64,000 bases of DNA from Patagioenas fasciata. Taxonomy: Eukaryota > Chordata > Aves > Columbiformes > Columbidae. Position 1 is the stretch's first letter. Each line of letters starts with the position of its first letter. The position numbers and the translations under genes are program-made. The stretch covers positions 147,869,104 through 147,933,103 of the forward strand of contig NC_092520.1 of assembly GCF_037038585.1 (NCBI RefSeq), written 5' to 3'. This document shows positions 13,584 to 27,841 of this stretch, one piece after another. A model generated the notes under the pieces. That model did not search any database. It worked only from the letters and a program-made list of their open reading frames with translations, and was not told where the DNA came from.

Positions 13584-15760
13584 ACAAACCCCACAAAAAT
13601 GTGTCATAAGACCGTGCTTGTTCCTGGTTTCAAAGACAAACTGACATTTTTTCCTCCTCCACTTCTTTCTTTTTTAATTGAAGCAAGTTACTTGTGAAAG
13701 TGTTCTGGTTGATGGAACTCTGCCAGCCTATTTTATTATAACACATTTTTATTCACAAAGAAAGAATAGGTTATTGCACATGTCATATCTTTATTATACT
13801 TGACAAGCTGTAAAGCATGTATCCTAAAAGGAAATAGAAAGTAATATATCAGATTACCTTTCCATTATCCACAACAAGAGCCAAGATGCTGGATGGGGAA
13901 ACAGTGCTGAGTGGATACTGACATTCCATGGTAATTGGCTATTTTTGCATTTAATTCACAGAAGAAAGAACATTAAATACACAGTTCCACAGGAAAGCTT
14001 AGAGACTGATGTAAGTGGTGTCTTCATCAGTGAGGAAAGTTCTTACACCATTGTTGGACTCACTCACTCAACTTGAACTGCAGAGGAACTTTGTAAAAGT
14101 AAGCAAATCCTTGTTACTCTGACCAAAGCCTTCATCCATAAGTAGTGTGGCTGAACACAAGTTTAACAAATATTGTGGAAAAAAAAATTGAAATCGTTTT
14201 CCCAAAATATGTAAATGGAAAGATGTTTTGAATTTTAAAAGAATTTCCAGTTAGTAATCTGCATGTGTTTATGTGACAGTATAACAAAGACCTATTTTGA
14301 TTAAGATCTCTGAATACTACAATAATATTATTATTTTCTATGTACTAGGCTTGGGAAAAAATACTTTTATCTACCTGTGAAATTTGTTCATTTACAAAGC
14401 AGAGTAGAATTATTTTTTTCACTTTGATGGTAACTGGCAGATTTAATTCAAATACTGCAGGGTAAAGGTAATCTCCATACATACTCACCCTGTGCCATGC
14501 AAAGAGAAAGCATGCAGGTACCAAGTAAACTCATAAATTAAAAATTATTAAGTGTGTAAATTGTTCAGGACACTGGGGTGTGATATGCTAATTGGGCTCC
14601 CTTTATATTCAGAAGACCTTTTATTTGGTCTCAAAATGTTATTTTTACCTACAGCCAAAAAATACAATGAAAAATCATATATTACAACATTTAATTCTCC
14701 ATCAGGAGAAATTGGTAAAACTGTGAGATAGAAAAAGTTATTAGATCTGAATTTGGGGAAAATAAATGGTTTAAAAGAAAAAATTAACAGCAAAGACAAG
14801 AAAGCATGGTATATAGTTTTAGGATTGACAGACACCCACAAAAAAAGAGGAAATAAAGCCTGCAATATTTCATCTGTGCAGTAGAACATTTTATTAGCTG
14901 AGTTTTATGACCCTGTTTGCAATAATGAGCAGGAACAGCAGTGTCCAGATTAGCAGGCATCAGTGCTATCATAAATCATTTTAAAACATGACAATTCTTC
15001 AAAGAAACATTAAACTTGTCAGTGGTCCACCTTTTAAATAACACTTTGTATTACTTTTAATGCTACAGGAAGAGCTCTTAGAAGCAGGTATTTCTGCATG
15101 AAGAATCATATTTAAAATAATACATCCAGAATGTAATTTGGAGAAAAAAAAAATCTATAGCCCTGTTATGTGAACAAGCCAAACCGTAATGATCTCTTTT
15201 GTACTAGAAGGAAATAGAAAAGAATTAGCTGATTTTGTCATTTGTTTTGTTTGTCTTGGCCACAAGGTACCCTGGCATATCACCAGGAAAAGAGATTCAT
15301 AAATATGCAAGATTTTAAATAAAAAATGGGAACACATATGTTGTGTATAGATTGAAAGCACTGCAGAAAGTTTCAGGAAACATCTGCATCAATATGCTCA
15401 TCATTATGTGAACCTGGTATTGTAGGATGCCGAAAAAGCAGAAGATTCATTTTGATTATGGTTATTTGTACAGTTCAATTGATGTCATTGTAAATGTTTA
15501 TTAACAAGCAATAAAATGGGTACAATGAAGTTTCAAAAAGCCAGGATCCACAAACCCAGTGCAAATCTCTCACTAACACATGATACATGATGACAGGAGA
15601 CAGGGCTCAGAACTATAAAAATGCTGAAGGGAATAACATACAGAGTTTCTTCCTGCCCTTTTGGATTTGTGGAAAGGCCATTCAAAGAAATTTTGTGTGA
15701 AAGATCAAAACAGAATTAGTGACTTTATGATTTCTTCTCCCCACAGAACACAAAAGGCAA

Positions 15761-15797
15761 AATTTATAAACATTTATAAATTTATAAACATTTAAAA
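15761..15797 (+). repeat. Short AT-rich tandem (TTTATAAACA-like)
   Basis: The unit TTTATAAACA, or a close variant, recurs about three times in 37 bases (TTTATAAACATTTATAAATT...). The tract is low complexity and probably arose by slippage. Confidence 0.7.
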
Positions 15798-16235
15798 TGC
15801 CTTTCTTTGTGAAAACTGATTCATTTTGGTAGCTAGGATTATTCCTTAAGAACTTTTAACCTGGAATAAGCTTCAAAAAATCAAAAAGAAAGAGAAATTT
15901 GTGCCTTTGAGTTATTCTTTTGGTCAGCCTTCATCTTCTGGCTTTTTCAACATGCTACACAGTCTTCAAACACTTGAATGCTGCATCTGTAGCATCTGAG
16001 GGACTGGACCTGTCAACCCTGTTCAATCACATAGCTGTCAAATAGACCTCAGGCTTTTGGATATTTATTTGCATGTGAAAGGACAAACTTGGTCTCTGTG
16101 TATGCAAGATTCTGCATGCTATAATTTATAGATGCACTTCATAACATTACCATTTGCAAACCAGATATCAGCATTGAGCAAATAAATGACCTTTAATACC
16201 AGTAGCTTCATCATATACCTGCTGGTTTCCACCAC

Positions 16236-16250
16236 TTTTTTTTTTTTTTT
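16236..16250 (+). repeat. Poly(T) tract
   Basis: A run of 15 T is followed by AACCTG. It could be the poly(A) end of an old minus-strand retrocopy, but no source sequence was recognised beside it. Confidence 0.7.
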
Positions 16251-18324
16251 AACCTGATGAATGTAACTATATATAGTCATGTTCACATTTTCAAAGGTCT
16301 CCTTACTCCTGTTTGTATTTATGGAGTAAGAGGAGATTTGATGGACTATAAGACCTTTTCATGTGAGGAAGCAAGCTGTGTTCCTGTACAATGTCAACTT
16401 CTTTGATCAGCAGAGAAGCAAATGGCAGGCTGATTAGATGGAAATTGCCTATTTTCAGGTGGTGGGAACCCATTTTGAAATGGCTTACCTGACTGGCCTA
16501 GTTTGGCTGATGCTCATGTCCTTCAGTAAGATTGTCACTGTATCTGTACCCATGGATTTGGATTTGTTTCTGCACGTACTATGTTTGCTGCTACTTTAAT
16601 CCACTGGGCATATATGAGTATACCCTACAACAAGTCCTCAACAGAGGTCAATTGAGTGTAGCCAACTGAGTTGCAATGTGCTAAACCTGTTGATCCTTCA
16701 CTTTTATTACCCACTTAGCAGCATAGACTCCAAAAAGCCTGACAGCCACAAAACTGGAAGCTGAGCAAAGTACACGGATTTTATTCTAATGCCTGTGAAA
16801 AGGAAGACCTTTCAGTATTGACACTGTAATGTAAGATAATTTTATACCAGCTTTGTGCTGACACAAATGAGTACCTGTAGTGCTTGACAGGAGAAAATTT
16901 CTTTGGACCTGGCAAGTGTCTCATCTCTCCCTTTATTCTACTTGGGGATGGAAGCTGTGAATGTTTTTCCAATTTCATATAGAGTGTACTGAACCTTCTA
17001 AAAGAAAAATATTTATATCACTAATAACCTGAGAGTTTGGGATGCCTCCCCTCAGCAATAGTTATAATTAACCTTCACCTGCAAGTAAGCATCACTCATT
17101 TGTGGCAATATTTTGGAAAATGTGCATGGTAACCACAGTGCTAATGTATTGCAATTGTCCTTAATAATTTGTTGATTTTGAAAATCTTTGTTACCTAAAT
17201 CTCTGATGTTTTCTGCTGGCACATCTTGGTTCAGGTGTTTGAAGTGTTACTGGCTGAAGAAGTTTATGTTCTGCCAAAGCTGCATGGGATGGTTGCCTGG
17301 TAACGATACTTGTGGCATAAAAATTATTGCATCAGGCATATGCTTGTTCCTCTTTTTAGGGGACAGCGAAGAATTATAGAGGAGATATATTTTATTTAAG
17401 GAGCCTAGAAGATCTAGAAGAACTGTTACCTGAGAGAACAAGCTGAAAACGAAATGCTGTGAAACCAATATATCATTGGAGACTGCCTTCAGTAAACCAG
17501 TGCAGATTAAATTAACTTCCATTTTAACAGTCCAGATAGCTGCTAAGGGAAAATAACCTGTGTCCAGCTGCTTACTGGGAGTCTCAGCCCAGCAAGGCAG
17601 CCAAGTGCTTTGGAGAACAGTTAGGTATAAAGGCATCTGTGTTTTGAACTTTGGGGGCCTTCCAATGTGTTTACACTTCAACCAGCTAGACCGTATGTTG
17701 CTATCTGCAGCTGAAAAACTCACCGGGCACTACACCAGACTCGAGGTAAGACACAACACCACACAGCAGTCTGAGGACTTGGTGACAGGTTCTGCACAAC
17801 TCCCATTGCTCCCATGACACATGCAGATCTCTGTGGCAAGACAAAATTACTGCCTCTTATTGACAGTACCCAAATCCACAAACTGACCAAAACAGTATTA
17901 GTTGACCAGACAAGACTTTTATTAAGTCTCTGTCAGGGTTGGATGGGACCTCTATTATTGCATCCTCATCTTCTCAGCTGTTCCACCATTTTACTAGTAC
18001 ATTTATTCCTGTGTCTATCCTCTTGTTGGGGGAGGGAAATGAGGACGAATTTACGTTCTTTAGTAACTAATAAAGGCTAAAAAATGAATAAGTGACAGAA
18101 ATGCTCAGATAGAAGGTGTATTTTTCCTGCCCACTTAATGGCATCATACGCTATTACCATGGCTGCCAAGCTGCAGTCTGGAAAACAGTGAGCATCTGTG
18201 AAAGGTTTGAGGGTCCTTGTTAAAGAAAGACCCCTACAGCATTCCAAGCTCCACTCAGTTTGAGGACAGGCAGGGATCTGCTGGTTCCAAAGGGTTAAAG
18301 ATTGAGCTTGAAAAAAAACGTACA

Positions 18325-18490
18325 AAACCACAGAAGAGCTAAGGTAGGAAGGGACCTCTGGAAATTTTCTAGTCCAACCCCACCACTCAGGGCAGGGTCA
18401 GCTAGAGCACATTGCCCAGTACTTTGTCATCTCAGAGGAACTCCAGTCTAGAGCTTTAACTCATTTCAAGTATCTCTGGAGTCCTTAAAG
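18325..18490 (-). mobile_element. CR1 LINE fragment, 3' UTR region, degraded
   Basis: Read on the minus strand this resembles the conserved 3' region of CR1. The plus-strand text includes 'AGGAAGGGACCTCTGG', 'TAGTCCAACCCCACC' and 'GGGCAGGGTCAGCTAGAGCA', which are inverted forms of hallmark CR1 3' sequence. The 8-bp terminal repeats are decayed (ACCACAGAA). Similarity fades beyond about 18440, so the 5' boundary is soft. The copy looks older than the other CR1 pieces in the window. Confidence 0.78.
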
Positions 18491-20848
18491 GCTTGTTCTG
18501 ACTGACACCTTAAAGCTAGATGTGGCAAGGTCAAAAGGAAGACATAAGGTCTTCTAGATAAATTTCCTGTTTATCAGTCAGAGATGTTTGCCGGTTAATT
18601 GTGGCATTAAGTCAAATAACCTGTGGTTGATTACAGCAAATCTCTTAGGCTGACATTTTAATCTTGACTTTAAAAGTCCAAGTGACAGAGAAACCAGAAC
18701 ATCCCCTGGAAAAATTATTCTACTTATTGATTAATTACTCTTTCTATTAAAAAAAAAAAAAAAGTGCAGTATCTGATTTTTTCCATGGATGAATCTTGAT
18801 ATGCATATCAGCTAGATTAAAAAGAATTCTGTTGTCAGGATTTTTACCTCAGTTAGATATTTATAGACCATTATATTCATATTTTATATGCTCTTGGATA
18901 AGATATATCTACTAGCAGTCATGGCATAGTATTCTATTGAATTTTAATAATTATTGAATCACTATTTTGCTGTGCTACTACTTAAGTAGATGTGATATGA
19001 TCCATCACAGCATATTCTATAAAGAAGTGAAAGAAAAGTAAGCAGTGCTGGTTAGCTACTGTGATGTGGTGAAAAAAAAAAATCTAGCTCTTGCAGTGAA
19101 GTTTATCCTCAAATCTCCTGTGGCCAGAGTTCACAATATCTACATTTCATTGTCATTAAATGGAATCTTAACCTTGGGCATAAAATGATTTCAAATAAAC
19201 AGCTGCTAAACACTAGAGAGGCAGAAGGTTGTGCAATGCTTGTGTGCTCAACTCTAGCAAAGTTGTTTTGTTTTTTTATTGCTAACCCAGTTGAATCCAG
19301 CCTTACTCATATTTTATAATTTCATAACTTGAAGGGTAAAATGTCTGCATGTCTGGGGATAACTATATTCTGTCCAGTGAAATAACCCATTCAAGAAGAG
19401 CCCAGAATCTGTCATACTCTAGCACCTGTCACTCCCCTCTTTCCTGACTCCCCCCAATGCCAAAATACTTCAATCACATCAACAGAAACCTGAAAAAGAA
19501 AGAGCCTGGAAGTATGTTAAAGTTACAACAGAAGACTTCCTCGCATGATCTGCTCTTTCCTTCTGAATTAGCTAACCGTAGTTCTATCAGTTCCGACTGC
19601 AGATCTATGGCACCAGCATTTTGTTTGCTTTTAGAGAGCTGGAGGCTTTACACATCAACAATAGTAATTTATTCCTTCTGGAAACAACACCAGGTGTAGA
19701 ACATTGGCTAGCTGCATTCTTCAGAAATTTGTAACATCTGAATAATGCTGAAATTACGACAATCTCTCCAATTGCTTTCTTATTTGAATGCAAGACCTAC
19801 ACCCTTCTAGCTAAGAACAGATGCTGAAGGTCTCCACGGAGTTTGTCCCTAAACATCCACAAGCAAATAAAGATCTCACATTAAGCCAAAACTGGGAAAC
19901 TCAATATCAGACAGTGAGCATATCTGGCAGTGATCATTCTGTCAATCCTCTCTCCATGCCTGAATACTAAGTGGTAATAGTTATGCTGCATGTCTCTGGA
20001 ATACACTTCCACAGCCAGTTCTTGTGACAGAAAATTCTCCAGCACCTACCACTACTTGCTGCTGGAGGCAGGTGATGGGGCTAGATGGGATGCTCAAAGC
20101 CATGAAAGTACATCCACCTTCTTACGAAGGCCCCTTAAAAATAGTTTTCTGAATAAATATGTCTAGTAGCATTCCAAAACTCACTGAGGGCTATGAAATT
20201 TCACATGTTAGTCTCAGTGTTTATAATTTTTAAGAAAATTTACCTTCCTCTGGGCCAGTCTCCAATGAGCACCACCTGATGAGCTGCATTGGTAGGATGC
20301 TTGCAGCCATAGCCTGCTTGCCTCTCCTCTAGCTGCATCAGCCACATGTAGCATCACAGGCAGGCAAACACTTACCTTTGAGAAATCAACACCAGCTAAT
20401 TAATATTTACATTTTCAATTACAGGTGAGTAGGAGTGAATTACTCTTCTCCTCTTTGCAAATCCTTAGATTATAATTAAAATATCAGCACCATTTTTAAG
20501 AGCTTCTGTCTCCAGTCACTGTACCAAGCCTAGTAGATAACCATTATAATTTCTCAGGTGATCACATGTTCCCCTCACAGCTGTGCTCTCTGTGGTATGT
20601 GGTGGAGGTGGTTTAAACAAAAACCACAGGAGAGGAGCTCTGTAACCAGCCCAGAATAATACGCAGTTGGCTGGAACACCTGAGGCACTTGGCACTGCCT
20701 AGGCTGCAAAAGCAGATATAAATACTAACATAGCTAAGGTCTTCTTTGAGGCAGAATAGAGGGACACACCGGGAAAAAGTCTACAAAAGACAGCCTCCTA
20801 AGAGACCCGCTTGCAGATGTTTGTTCAAGCCAAAGATGGATATTTCAT
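18491..20848. other. AT-rich non-coding stretch
   Basis: No gene was seen. It holds a 15-base poly(A) at 18749-18763. Reading frames such as 19457-19699 are unremarkable and lack homology signals that I recognise. Confidence 0.5.
18749..18763 (+). repeat. Poly(A) tract
   Basis: A run of 15 A follows TTTCTATT. No associated SINE or retrocopy was recognised. Confidence 0.7.
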
Positions 20849-21045
20849 GAATCACAGAATCACGGAATGTTAGGAATTGGAAGGGACCTTGAAAGATCAT
20901 CTAGTTCAATCCCCCTGCCGGAGCAGGAACACTTAAATGAGGCTACACAGGAATGTGTCCAGGTGGGTTTTGAATGCCTCCAGAGAAGGAGACTCCAAAA
21001 CCTCCCTGGGCAGCCTGTTCCAGTGTTCTCTTCTCATCCTTAATG
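20849..21045 (-). mobile_element. CR1 LINE fragment, 3' end
   Basis: On the minus strand this encodes the recognisable C-terminal end of CR1 ORF2 (residues reading 'EHWNRLPREVLESPSLEAF' and ending in FLCSLI before a stop at 20933-20935). A short 3' UTR follows ('GGACCTTGAAAGATCATCT' inverted) and degenerate ATTCYGTG units at 20851-20868. The same C-terminal peptide with small differences occurs in the plus-strand copy at 33060-33162, so both come from related CR1 subfamilies. It is strongly 5'-truncated; the boundary near 21045 is where similarity stops. Confidence 0.88.
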
Positions 21046-22953
21046 AACTTTCTCCTTCTTCACTGACCATGGTGCTTACTAACATGGTGGTATGATATCT
21101 GAAGAGGGAGACTTGATCCCTCATCAGAAGATTCATTAAAGAAGACAAGAGTTGCCCGTTTCAAAGGAAAAAGTACAACTGTGCTTCTCCTTGCCACTGA
21201 CCCTCTACTTTTCCTTCCAATCTTCCTGATTATCCACAGATAACCTTTAGGCATGTGCTTCCCTGACACTGGGGAACCATCATTCATAAGATGTGTCTCT
21301 GCTTTATATATAGAATTATACCCTATATTGTTGACTAGTAGCAGAAATGTGTGGGATTAGACAGAGGTGAATGTCCATGTTTAGATCTTCTTCAGCAAGA
21401 AAAGCAGAGGGTTTCCTTGGAGTAGTTGGGAGAAAAGAAGCAGCAAACTAATAGGAGAAATAATATACTACTAATAAGGAGAAGGATCCAGAAGTGCTCA
21501 ATCTCTATGTGTGCATAGAAAACAAGACATGAAAATGCTGCAATTTCCTAATTCTCAAGAGAAAATTCATCAAGTTATTATTTTTTTGCTTTATATAAAT
21601 ACAAAAATCGTGCCTTTGCTTTATTTTAGCAGAACATAAACAACAGAAACCATGTCATGACTCATCTGGAATCATCCTCAAAATGAACTGGGTAGAGAAA
21701 AGTACTGTGTGCTGTACTAAAATCTGTGGTTTTTCTACTTCAGAATATTGCAGCAAATACCCATGCAAAATTAATCTAAAGCCAGCTCCCACTCCATAAT
21801 GCTGTCCTTGTTCATGGAGAGTTTTATTTCAGAATTTCCAACCTCTATCAGAACTACAGTGTCAGAAACTTTATGTTATATGTAATAATTTGTCAGCACC
21901 ATAAGTTTACGTCTTTGTTGATGCCACATCAGTAATACATTAGGAGAAACTTCTAAAAGACTGATGTTGATGCTGAGAGTTGTCAATGTTTTATTACTTC
22001 TTGACAGCTGAATGTGTAATTTACATAAGTTAAGATTCTTGATGGCTGAGTCCTCGTAAAAAAAACCTGACATTAGAAAGTTGTTTCCTGTTTAGATGTT
22101 TACTTTTACTCAGAAAAATAGGTAGGTGGATGTGTTTGTATATAAAGTTTATTTAAATGCATGTATACATATATAAAATATGCATTTATTTTTCCATCTG
22201 TATATATAAACATTTTAATCAACATTTTTGTTATAGATTATCTATCACTCACTTTTGTTTGTGCTTCTTCAGTATTTTGTCTTAGAATATTTATAAAAGA
22301 ATCCGACCTTGCTTCAATGGTTTAGCAGAGCTAATGCTGGTGTTGGCACTATTGACAACCAAAAGCAGATGGGTCCATGCTGTTTACTGAGGCAGCGGCA
22401 CAGGACTATCACAGATCAAGGTTATTACAGAGTCATACCAGCACAAGCAATGTTTTTTGTAGCTGTAGCTGCATGAATCGGCTGGCAAGATGGAGTTTCT
22501 GGCTTCACATCTTCTTGGTGTGTCCTATATGAAAACAAGCTGCCCACAAAAGCACACTTGGCTCCTATAATTACTTTCACTTCCCATCAGAAACAGTAGA
22601 AAAAACATGTAACTATTAACTAAGACTGTGTTTTTCCTTGTTTTGGTTTTAGACGGATAAACAAGCAAAGATGACAAACTGCATTGTCAACAGGAGGAAT
22701 TTTCCATCCAGCAAACCAGTACAGGAAAATCCAGCAAAGTTCTCCCTAAAGAAGCTTTGCTCTAGACAGCTGAGAGCTCAATGAAATAAAGTGAAAACTG
22801 GCTGGTGTTATCACAGGTTGTTTACAGGATAATAAAGATAAGATTCCCTTTTCGTCCTTTCATCCTTCCATTTCTGTTACTTCTTTTTAAGGCCAGGCTA
22901 ACAGGCAAATGAGTTCTTAAGCTGACTCTCTCCTTTTTGTCCTCCACCCCCTT

Positions 22954-22977
22954 ATATATACATATATATGTATATAT
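22954..22977 (+). repeat. TA-rich microsatellite, perfect palindrome
   Basis: Twenty-four bases centred on CATATATATG are perfectly self-complementary and can form a hairpin or cruciform. The tract continues as imperfect TA/TG repeats to about 22993. It is a simple repeat; a regulatory role is not indicated. Confidence 0.8.
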
Positions 22978-24190
22978 GTCTATGTATATATTTGCTTACA
23001 CTATTTCCAGGTTAAAAATAGGAGAACTGAGCAACCCCAGTGGCTGCTATGCTAGGTACTGTGAAGAGACTTGAAAGAGACAGACCCTAACTCAGGCTAT
23101 CTATGAAAGATGAATAAAAGAGTAGGTAGAAAAGAAATAGTTTCCTCCTCCAAGCTGTGTGTGTGTTTGCATGTGTTTGTCCTGAGGCACAGACAGCTCT
23201 GAAACTGTAATGATTTTCCTAAGCCTGTGCAGCAAATGTGTTACAGAACCACAGACTGATGCAAGATCCAGTGTCCCACTCTAAGACTTTAATCATGAAC
23301 CAATCCTTCCCTTCTTAGTCTATTTCTTTTGAAAAAGATCTTCAGCGATCACAACACAGGGACAGCCACCCAGGCACATTTCTTCTCCCCATGACAGATA
23401 AATGTTGGGAAAATATATACATATGGAATTTAAGTTTGCTTTTGCTCAAGGACTAATATGATAAGGGATTGGATTAGGCTGCGCTCCTTCAAAAGAGCTT
23501 CAGGCTAAACCCCAGGACTGAGGTACCCCAGAGACATTGTGAGACAGCAAGGAAGAACAAATTCTGGAAAGCAAGCTATTAAAGCCACAAGATTGTTCTG
23601 GTTTTCTGTTGGCCTTTATCTGCATTTATTAGTGTTTTTTTAGAGATTAACTACAAGGATCAAATTGTCCAGCAAACTCAAATTCCTTTGGGGCTTTGCA
23701 ACTTACATATGAAGTTAAAGTCACCACTCTCACAACCTAAAATGATTTCAGTGCAAAATGAGATAACTTTTCCCACATCTGATTGCTTTGCCCTGTTTGT
23801 TGTGTTGTGAGGTCTTTTTGTTTGTTTTTGTTTTCCATCCAAATCTGTTTATTTCACTGACATTCTTAAGGAGGTAAGGCTTGCCCTTAGGGTAGTTTTG
23901 AGGTCTGTCTAACCCAAATAGTCTGTCTTTTCAACAGCAGATGCCTCATCAGAAGGGACAAGAAACCCACTAATCTATTCTTCCTTATTTATGTTAGAAT
24001 TTGGTTAAATCCTCTAACATAAAATTTGTATCCTTGTAACTTCCTCTGTAGCTTCCAAGAGTTCTGAATACTGGTTTAACTTTTTATTCCTGATTAAAAA
24101 ACAAAACCAAAAACCTACACCAGAAGTAAGAATTTCCTGTCAGTTTTAATTCGCTCTCACTGTTTCCATTTTTCATATATGTAGCTTTTG

Positions 24191-24241
24191 TAGATAGATA
24201 GATAGATCGATAGATAGGTAGATAGATAGATAGATATAGAT
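24191..24241 (+). repeat. (GATA)n microsatellite
   Basis: About twelve GATA units occur with a few interruptions (one GATC, one GGTA). Arrays of this kind are commonly length-polymorphic in vertebrates. There is no coding context. Confidence 0.92.
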
Positions 24242-25658
24242 CTAACAGATTTTCTTTCTCTAATAAGGGGAGATGAAACTAATGATAATAAAAACATTTT
24301 TACCTAGAGAAAAATGAAGTAAAGTAGGAGCAGGATTTCTCTAGGTGAATATCCTGAATTCATAAAATTGCTCTTTAGCTTTCTAAACAATAAATTGCCA
24401 AAGTGAAATTTTAAAGAAGCTCTACAGGAAGAAATTGGCATAATTACTCCTTCTTAAACAAATAGCACAGGCACTTCAGCCTTTATTTAGTTATGGAGGC
24501 TTTAAGCAATGTACTTTTCTACATTCATTAAACAGAACCTGAAGATCATGCATTCTCTGCCCAGAAGCAATCAGAATCATAACAACTACACTGTATCTCT
24601 GAAAGCTAATCATCCAGATATCCATGAATTAAACAGAAATTCAGTAGTCACAGATTTCCTTTGTCCTTCATTAAGATGCAAGTGAGATACAATTTGGTTT
24701 TAAGTAATTGCATTCACTTGAAGTGATTTTTTAAAGATTTTTTTCTAAAACAAGAAGTCCATTCATAAACTTCATCAAAATTGATAGACATAAATTCCCC
24801 AGTGACACAGATCCTGGCTAACAACTGAAGTTTTATATTCATTTAGAAAACTGGTTTCTACCTAAAATCATGGAACAGCCTAGATGAAATAAACTGAATC
24901 AGCAAACAAAACTTGCTATTACTGAATGAATTATTGATTATTACTATTCCTTTAAGACATGTTTATTGATTCTTTTCATATTACTTATATGTGTATGAAT
25001 TAAAGACAATGCATACCCTTCTGTTTGCATAAAAAGCGCATCATAACAGGTCCGGTACTTAACAGCTTCCTTAGTGCATCTGTGTGTACTCCAGACATTT
25101 ACATTTACCATTCCCTGGGCCGCCACACAGCATTCCTTCTTTGCCTGTAACCCAACTTGGGTGCAAATCCAATGAATTTAACCTCATTTCTAAAATCCTG
25201 AATGAATTAGTGGTAAATCACATGAGGGATTATGTCTCATCCCTCCACTTGCATGAGCATAGAGAATATGCCTGATAACTTCTGCGTGTTATTTATAAGG
25301 GCTGAGGTAACAAAGCTTTCATCAAACAATTATGTATTAGGAGAATAACACATGAGGACTCCCACATAACACACACCCTTAAGAGACCTGGCTTAAAATA
25401 GCATTTTCCCATGTGATTATACCAAGGACTTCATTGCAGGGGAATCAATTACTAGTCTTTCTTTCCCACTCTCATTTCTCTCTCTTGAGAACATACAATG
25501 TTGAAATGGTATTATTTCCCTTAGAAATGTAAGATCCCACAAATGGGTGGGCATGCCTCCACCAACACATGTAAGAGGCCAAGGATCTGAATAAATAAGT
25601 TGCTAATACTAGTTGCACTCTCTAGTTACTCTAGGTAGGAGTGCCATAGCAGTTTTTG

Positions 25659-25674
25659 AAAAAAAAAAAAAAAA
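25659..25674 (+). repeat. Poly(A) tract
   Basis: A run of 16 A precedes TAATCAATTATGG. No retroelement body was recognised upstream. Confidence 0.7.
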
Positions 25675-27751
25675 TAATCAATTATGGGTTAAAAGGAAGT
25701 GTACTTGAAGTTATTAGAAATCATGATGAACATCTGCCAGTCATAAAAATGGATCTATGATGCTTCACTTCTGTCTTTAAAAAGCAATTTACAACACCAT
25801 ACTTCGTACCAGCAATTAGTAATTTGTATGTATCTTTAGCTTGTATAACCTTTTGATCCAAGAGACCATTAATTAAAGCAATTCTTTCCATTACCATTTC
25901 AAATGGTTTTGTACATGAAAAGGGACAGCTGAATTTTTTTTTTTTAATACAGCCAGTATTCAAAATAATTTATGACTTTATGGCTTTATGAGATAAATAC
26001 ACTGATATTAATCTCTACCCAGAAATTAATTGTACATCAATACAGCCTGTAAGATCTTCAGTACAGCTTTCTGGTCTGGGAACACTTTGAATTATTCTAG
26101 CCTCATGTCCTTCTCTACTGATTCATATGTACTTCGCAGGTTTTTAGAAAGTTCTAGTTTCAGTTCTTTCTTGGGAAAACTTTGCTCTTAAGGATGCACA
26201 ACAAATACAGGAGTAGATCTGTTCTTTATCTAAATCAGCAAAGCTCCAATAGTTCAATAGGCAGTATATTGATTTATGAGAGTTGGGCACATCCTGTAGT
26301 CCCTGAAGTTGTCTTCTTTGTATGATCTAAAGACAAATCAGAGTTAATGTGCAGTAGATATGTCTGAAAGCTGAATTTGTCCCTTTATCCTGACATACAT
26401 CACCACTTACTACACCCTGTCCACCTCAGCAATGTTTCCAGATTCCATTAAGTCCAGCAAAATGTGTAGTTAATGACTGATTCCATTTGTTTTCTGGGAC
26501 TGTATCTGTAGGGCTTCTGTCAAACGAGTGTTGCTGATTTACACTTTTACTTATTCATTTGCTTGTTTCAATCTCAGTGGTTTGATGAGCCTGCATCACC
26601 TCCAGAAAACAGATGACAGGACAATAGGAAAAATATCTGCTTTGAGGGACACAGCTTGTAATATTTTGTAATCCTGCCCTTGCAATGTGTGCATACTCAT
26701 GGAAAGAGCCAAACATCTGAGCATAAAACTATTGCAACTTTAGGATTTTTTTTTTTAATTGAATTAAATTTTTACCTTTTTTAAAAAAAAGCACAGTAGT
26801 ATTTAAACTATTTTAGAAATTAAGAGTGGCTGCTTTCCCTACCCATACATAGCCTGCACTTAGTAAGAGTACATTCCAGTTCTCCATAGATGTTAGGGAA
26901 ATAATATATGCCTTAATATAACATGTGAGACTAGAAGAAGTAGTATATATTCTGCTCTCTCTCAGATTCAGTTTTCCAGAGAGGCTAAGCCAGCATTTCC
27001 AGTGAATGTACTCAGTGCCCAAGGCCAGCTCTAAAGGGATGTTCCTTTACCTCACTTTCTGATATATCTCTCTAAAATCTTCTCAAAACTTGACTACCCA
27101 CAATTATGTAGCTAGAATTTTTCTTTCACAGGATGTCTGAAGTGTAGCTATAAGCAGAGGTCATTCATACCTTTTGTAAAACATGTCCTCCTCAACAGCA
27201 TTCGTAGGAAAGGTCTTAAGAAGAGTTTTAGTATACTCCTTAAGTGATGGCTTAATTTCTTTAACATGCCCATTGTGAAATTACATATTAACTCTGATTA
27301 TTTCTATTAAAGTACATGTTTTAAGACATTTAAATATTGGCTAATTTTATATTGAAGCTGAGAGTAACACATTTTTTCTATTGCAAAAACAATGAGTTGA
27401 CAAAGCACAATCTAAATAACAGTATTATAGAATTCATACAATCTCATATTTTATAAAATCCTAACATATATATTTACAGTATTATTCATACATGACAGTT
27501 TGACATGTTCACAACTGAAGGACAAGCTAGTGAAAAGTTTAAATTTGAAAACACAAATGATAACTAAGATGTATCTGCAGCCCACATTCTGATCACAATG
27601 TTCTTTCTCCTTTTCTCAAAGAACTGTCTCTGCGTATCAGCCACAAAACAAATGGTAGCTGAATATTTTGTTCCATTTAAGAAAAAGTAATAAACACACA
27701 CAGAGTCACTGTGAGAATATATAGGTTGATGCAATGTCCCAACCCACTGAT

Positions 27752-27841
27752 GAAATAATGTATGAGGACTGAACAGAGAACAGGAATCAAAGGTCCAGCT
27801 CAACAGTATTCAGAGCAGTCCCCCTCCAGAAGAGTATCACT
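27752..27841 (+). repeat. 90-bp direct duplication, copy 1
   Basis: This segment is identical to 28724-28813 at 89 of 90 positions with no gaps; the single difference is G at 27784 against A at 28756. Identity stops sharply on both sides. Copy 1 is also flanked by a perfect 10-bp direct repeat, CACTGATGAA, at 27745-27754 and 27838-27847, which copy 2 lacks. This makes copy 1 the likelier insertion, with the 83 bases between the repeats as the inserted part. It has no poly(A), no terminal inverted repeats and no obvious family. A short tandem-type duplication followed by divergence of the spacer is unlikely given the sharp edges. Confidence 0.93.

Larger units (their letters stand above)
11391..18324. 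other. AT-rich non-coding stretch
   Basis: No supportable gene or RNA gene was seen. It contains an AAAAC pentanucleotide repeat at 13558-13583, a run of 15 T at 16236-16250 and a short TTTATAAACA-type tandem at 15761-15797. Reading frames such as those at 17247-17723 (minus) have no recognisable domain and look like chance. Confidence 0.55.

Noticed and set aside
17247-17723. A 158-codon minus-strand frame
   Set aside because: It lacks a domain, a convincing start or splice context and any conserved-looking composition; a frame of this length can arise by chance in 64 kb.
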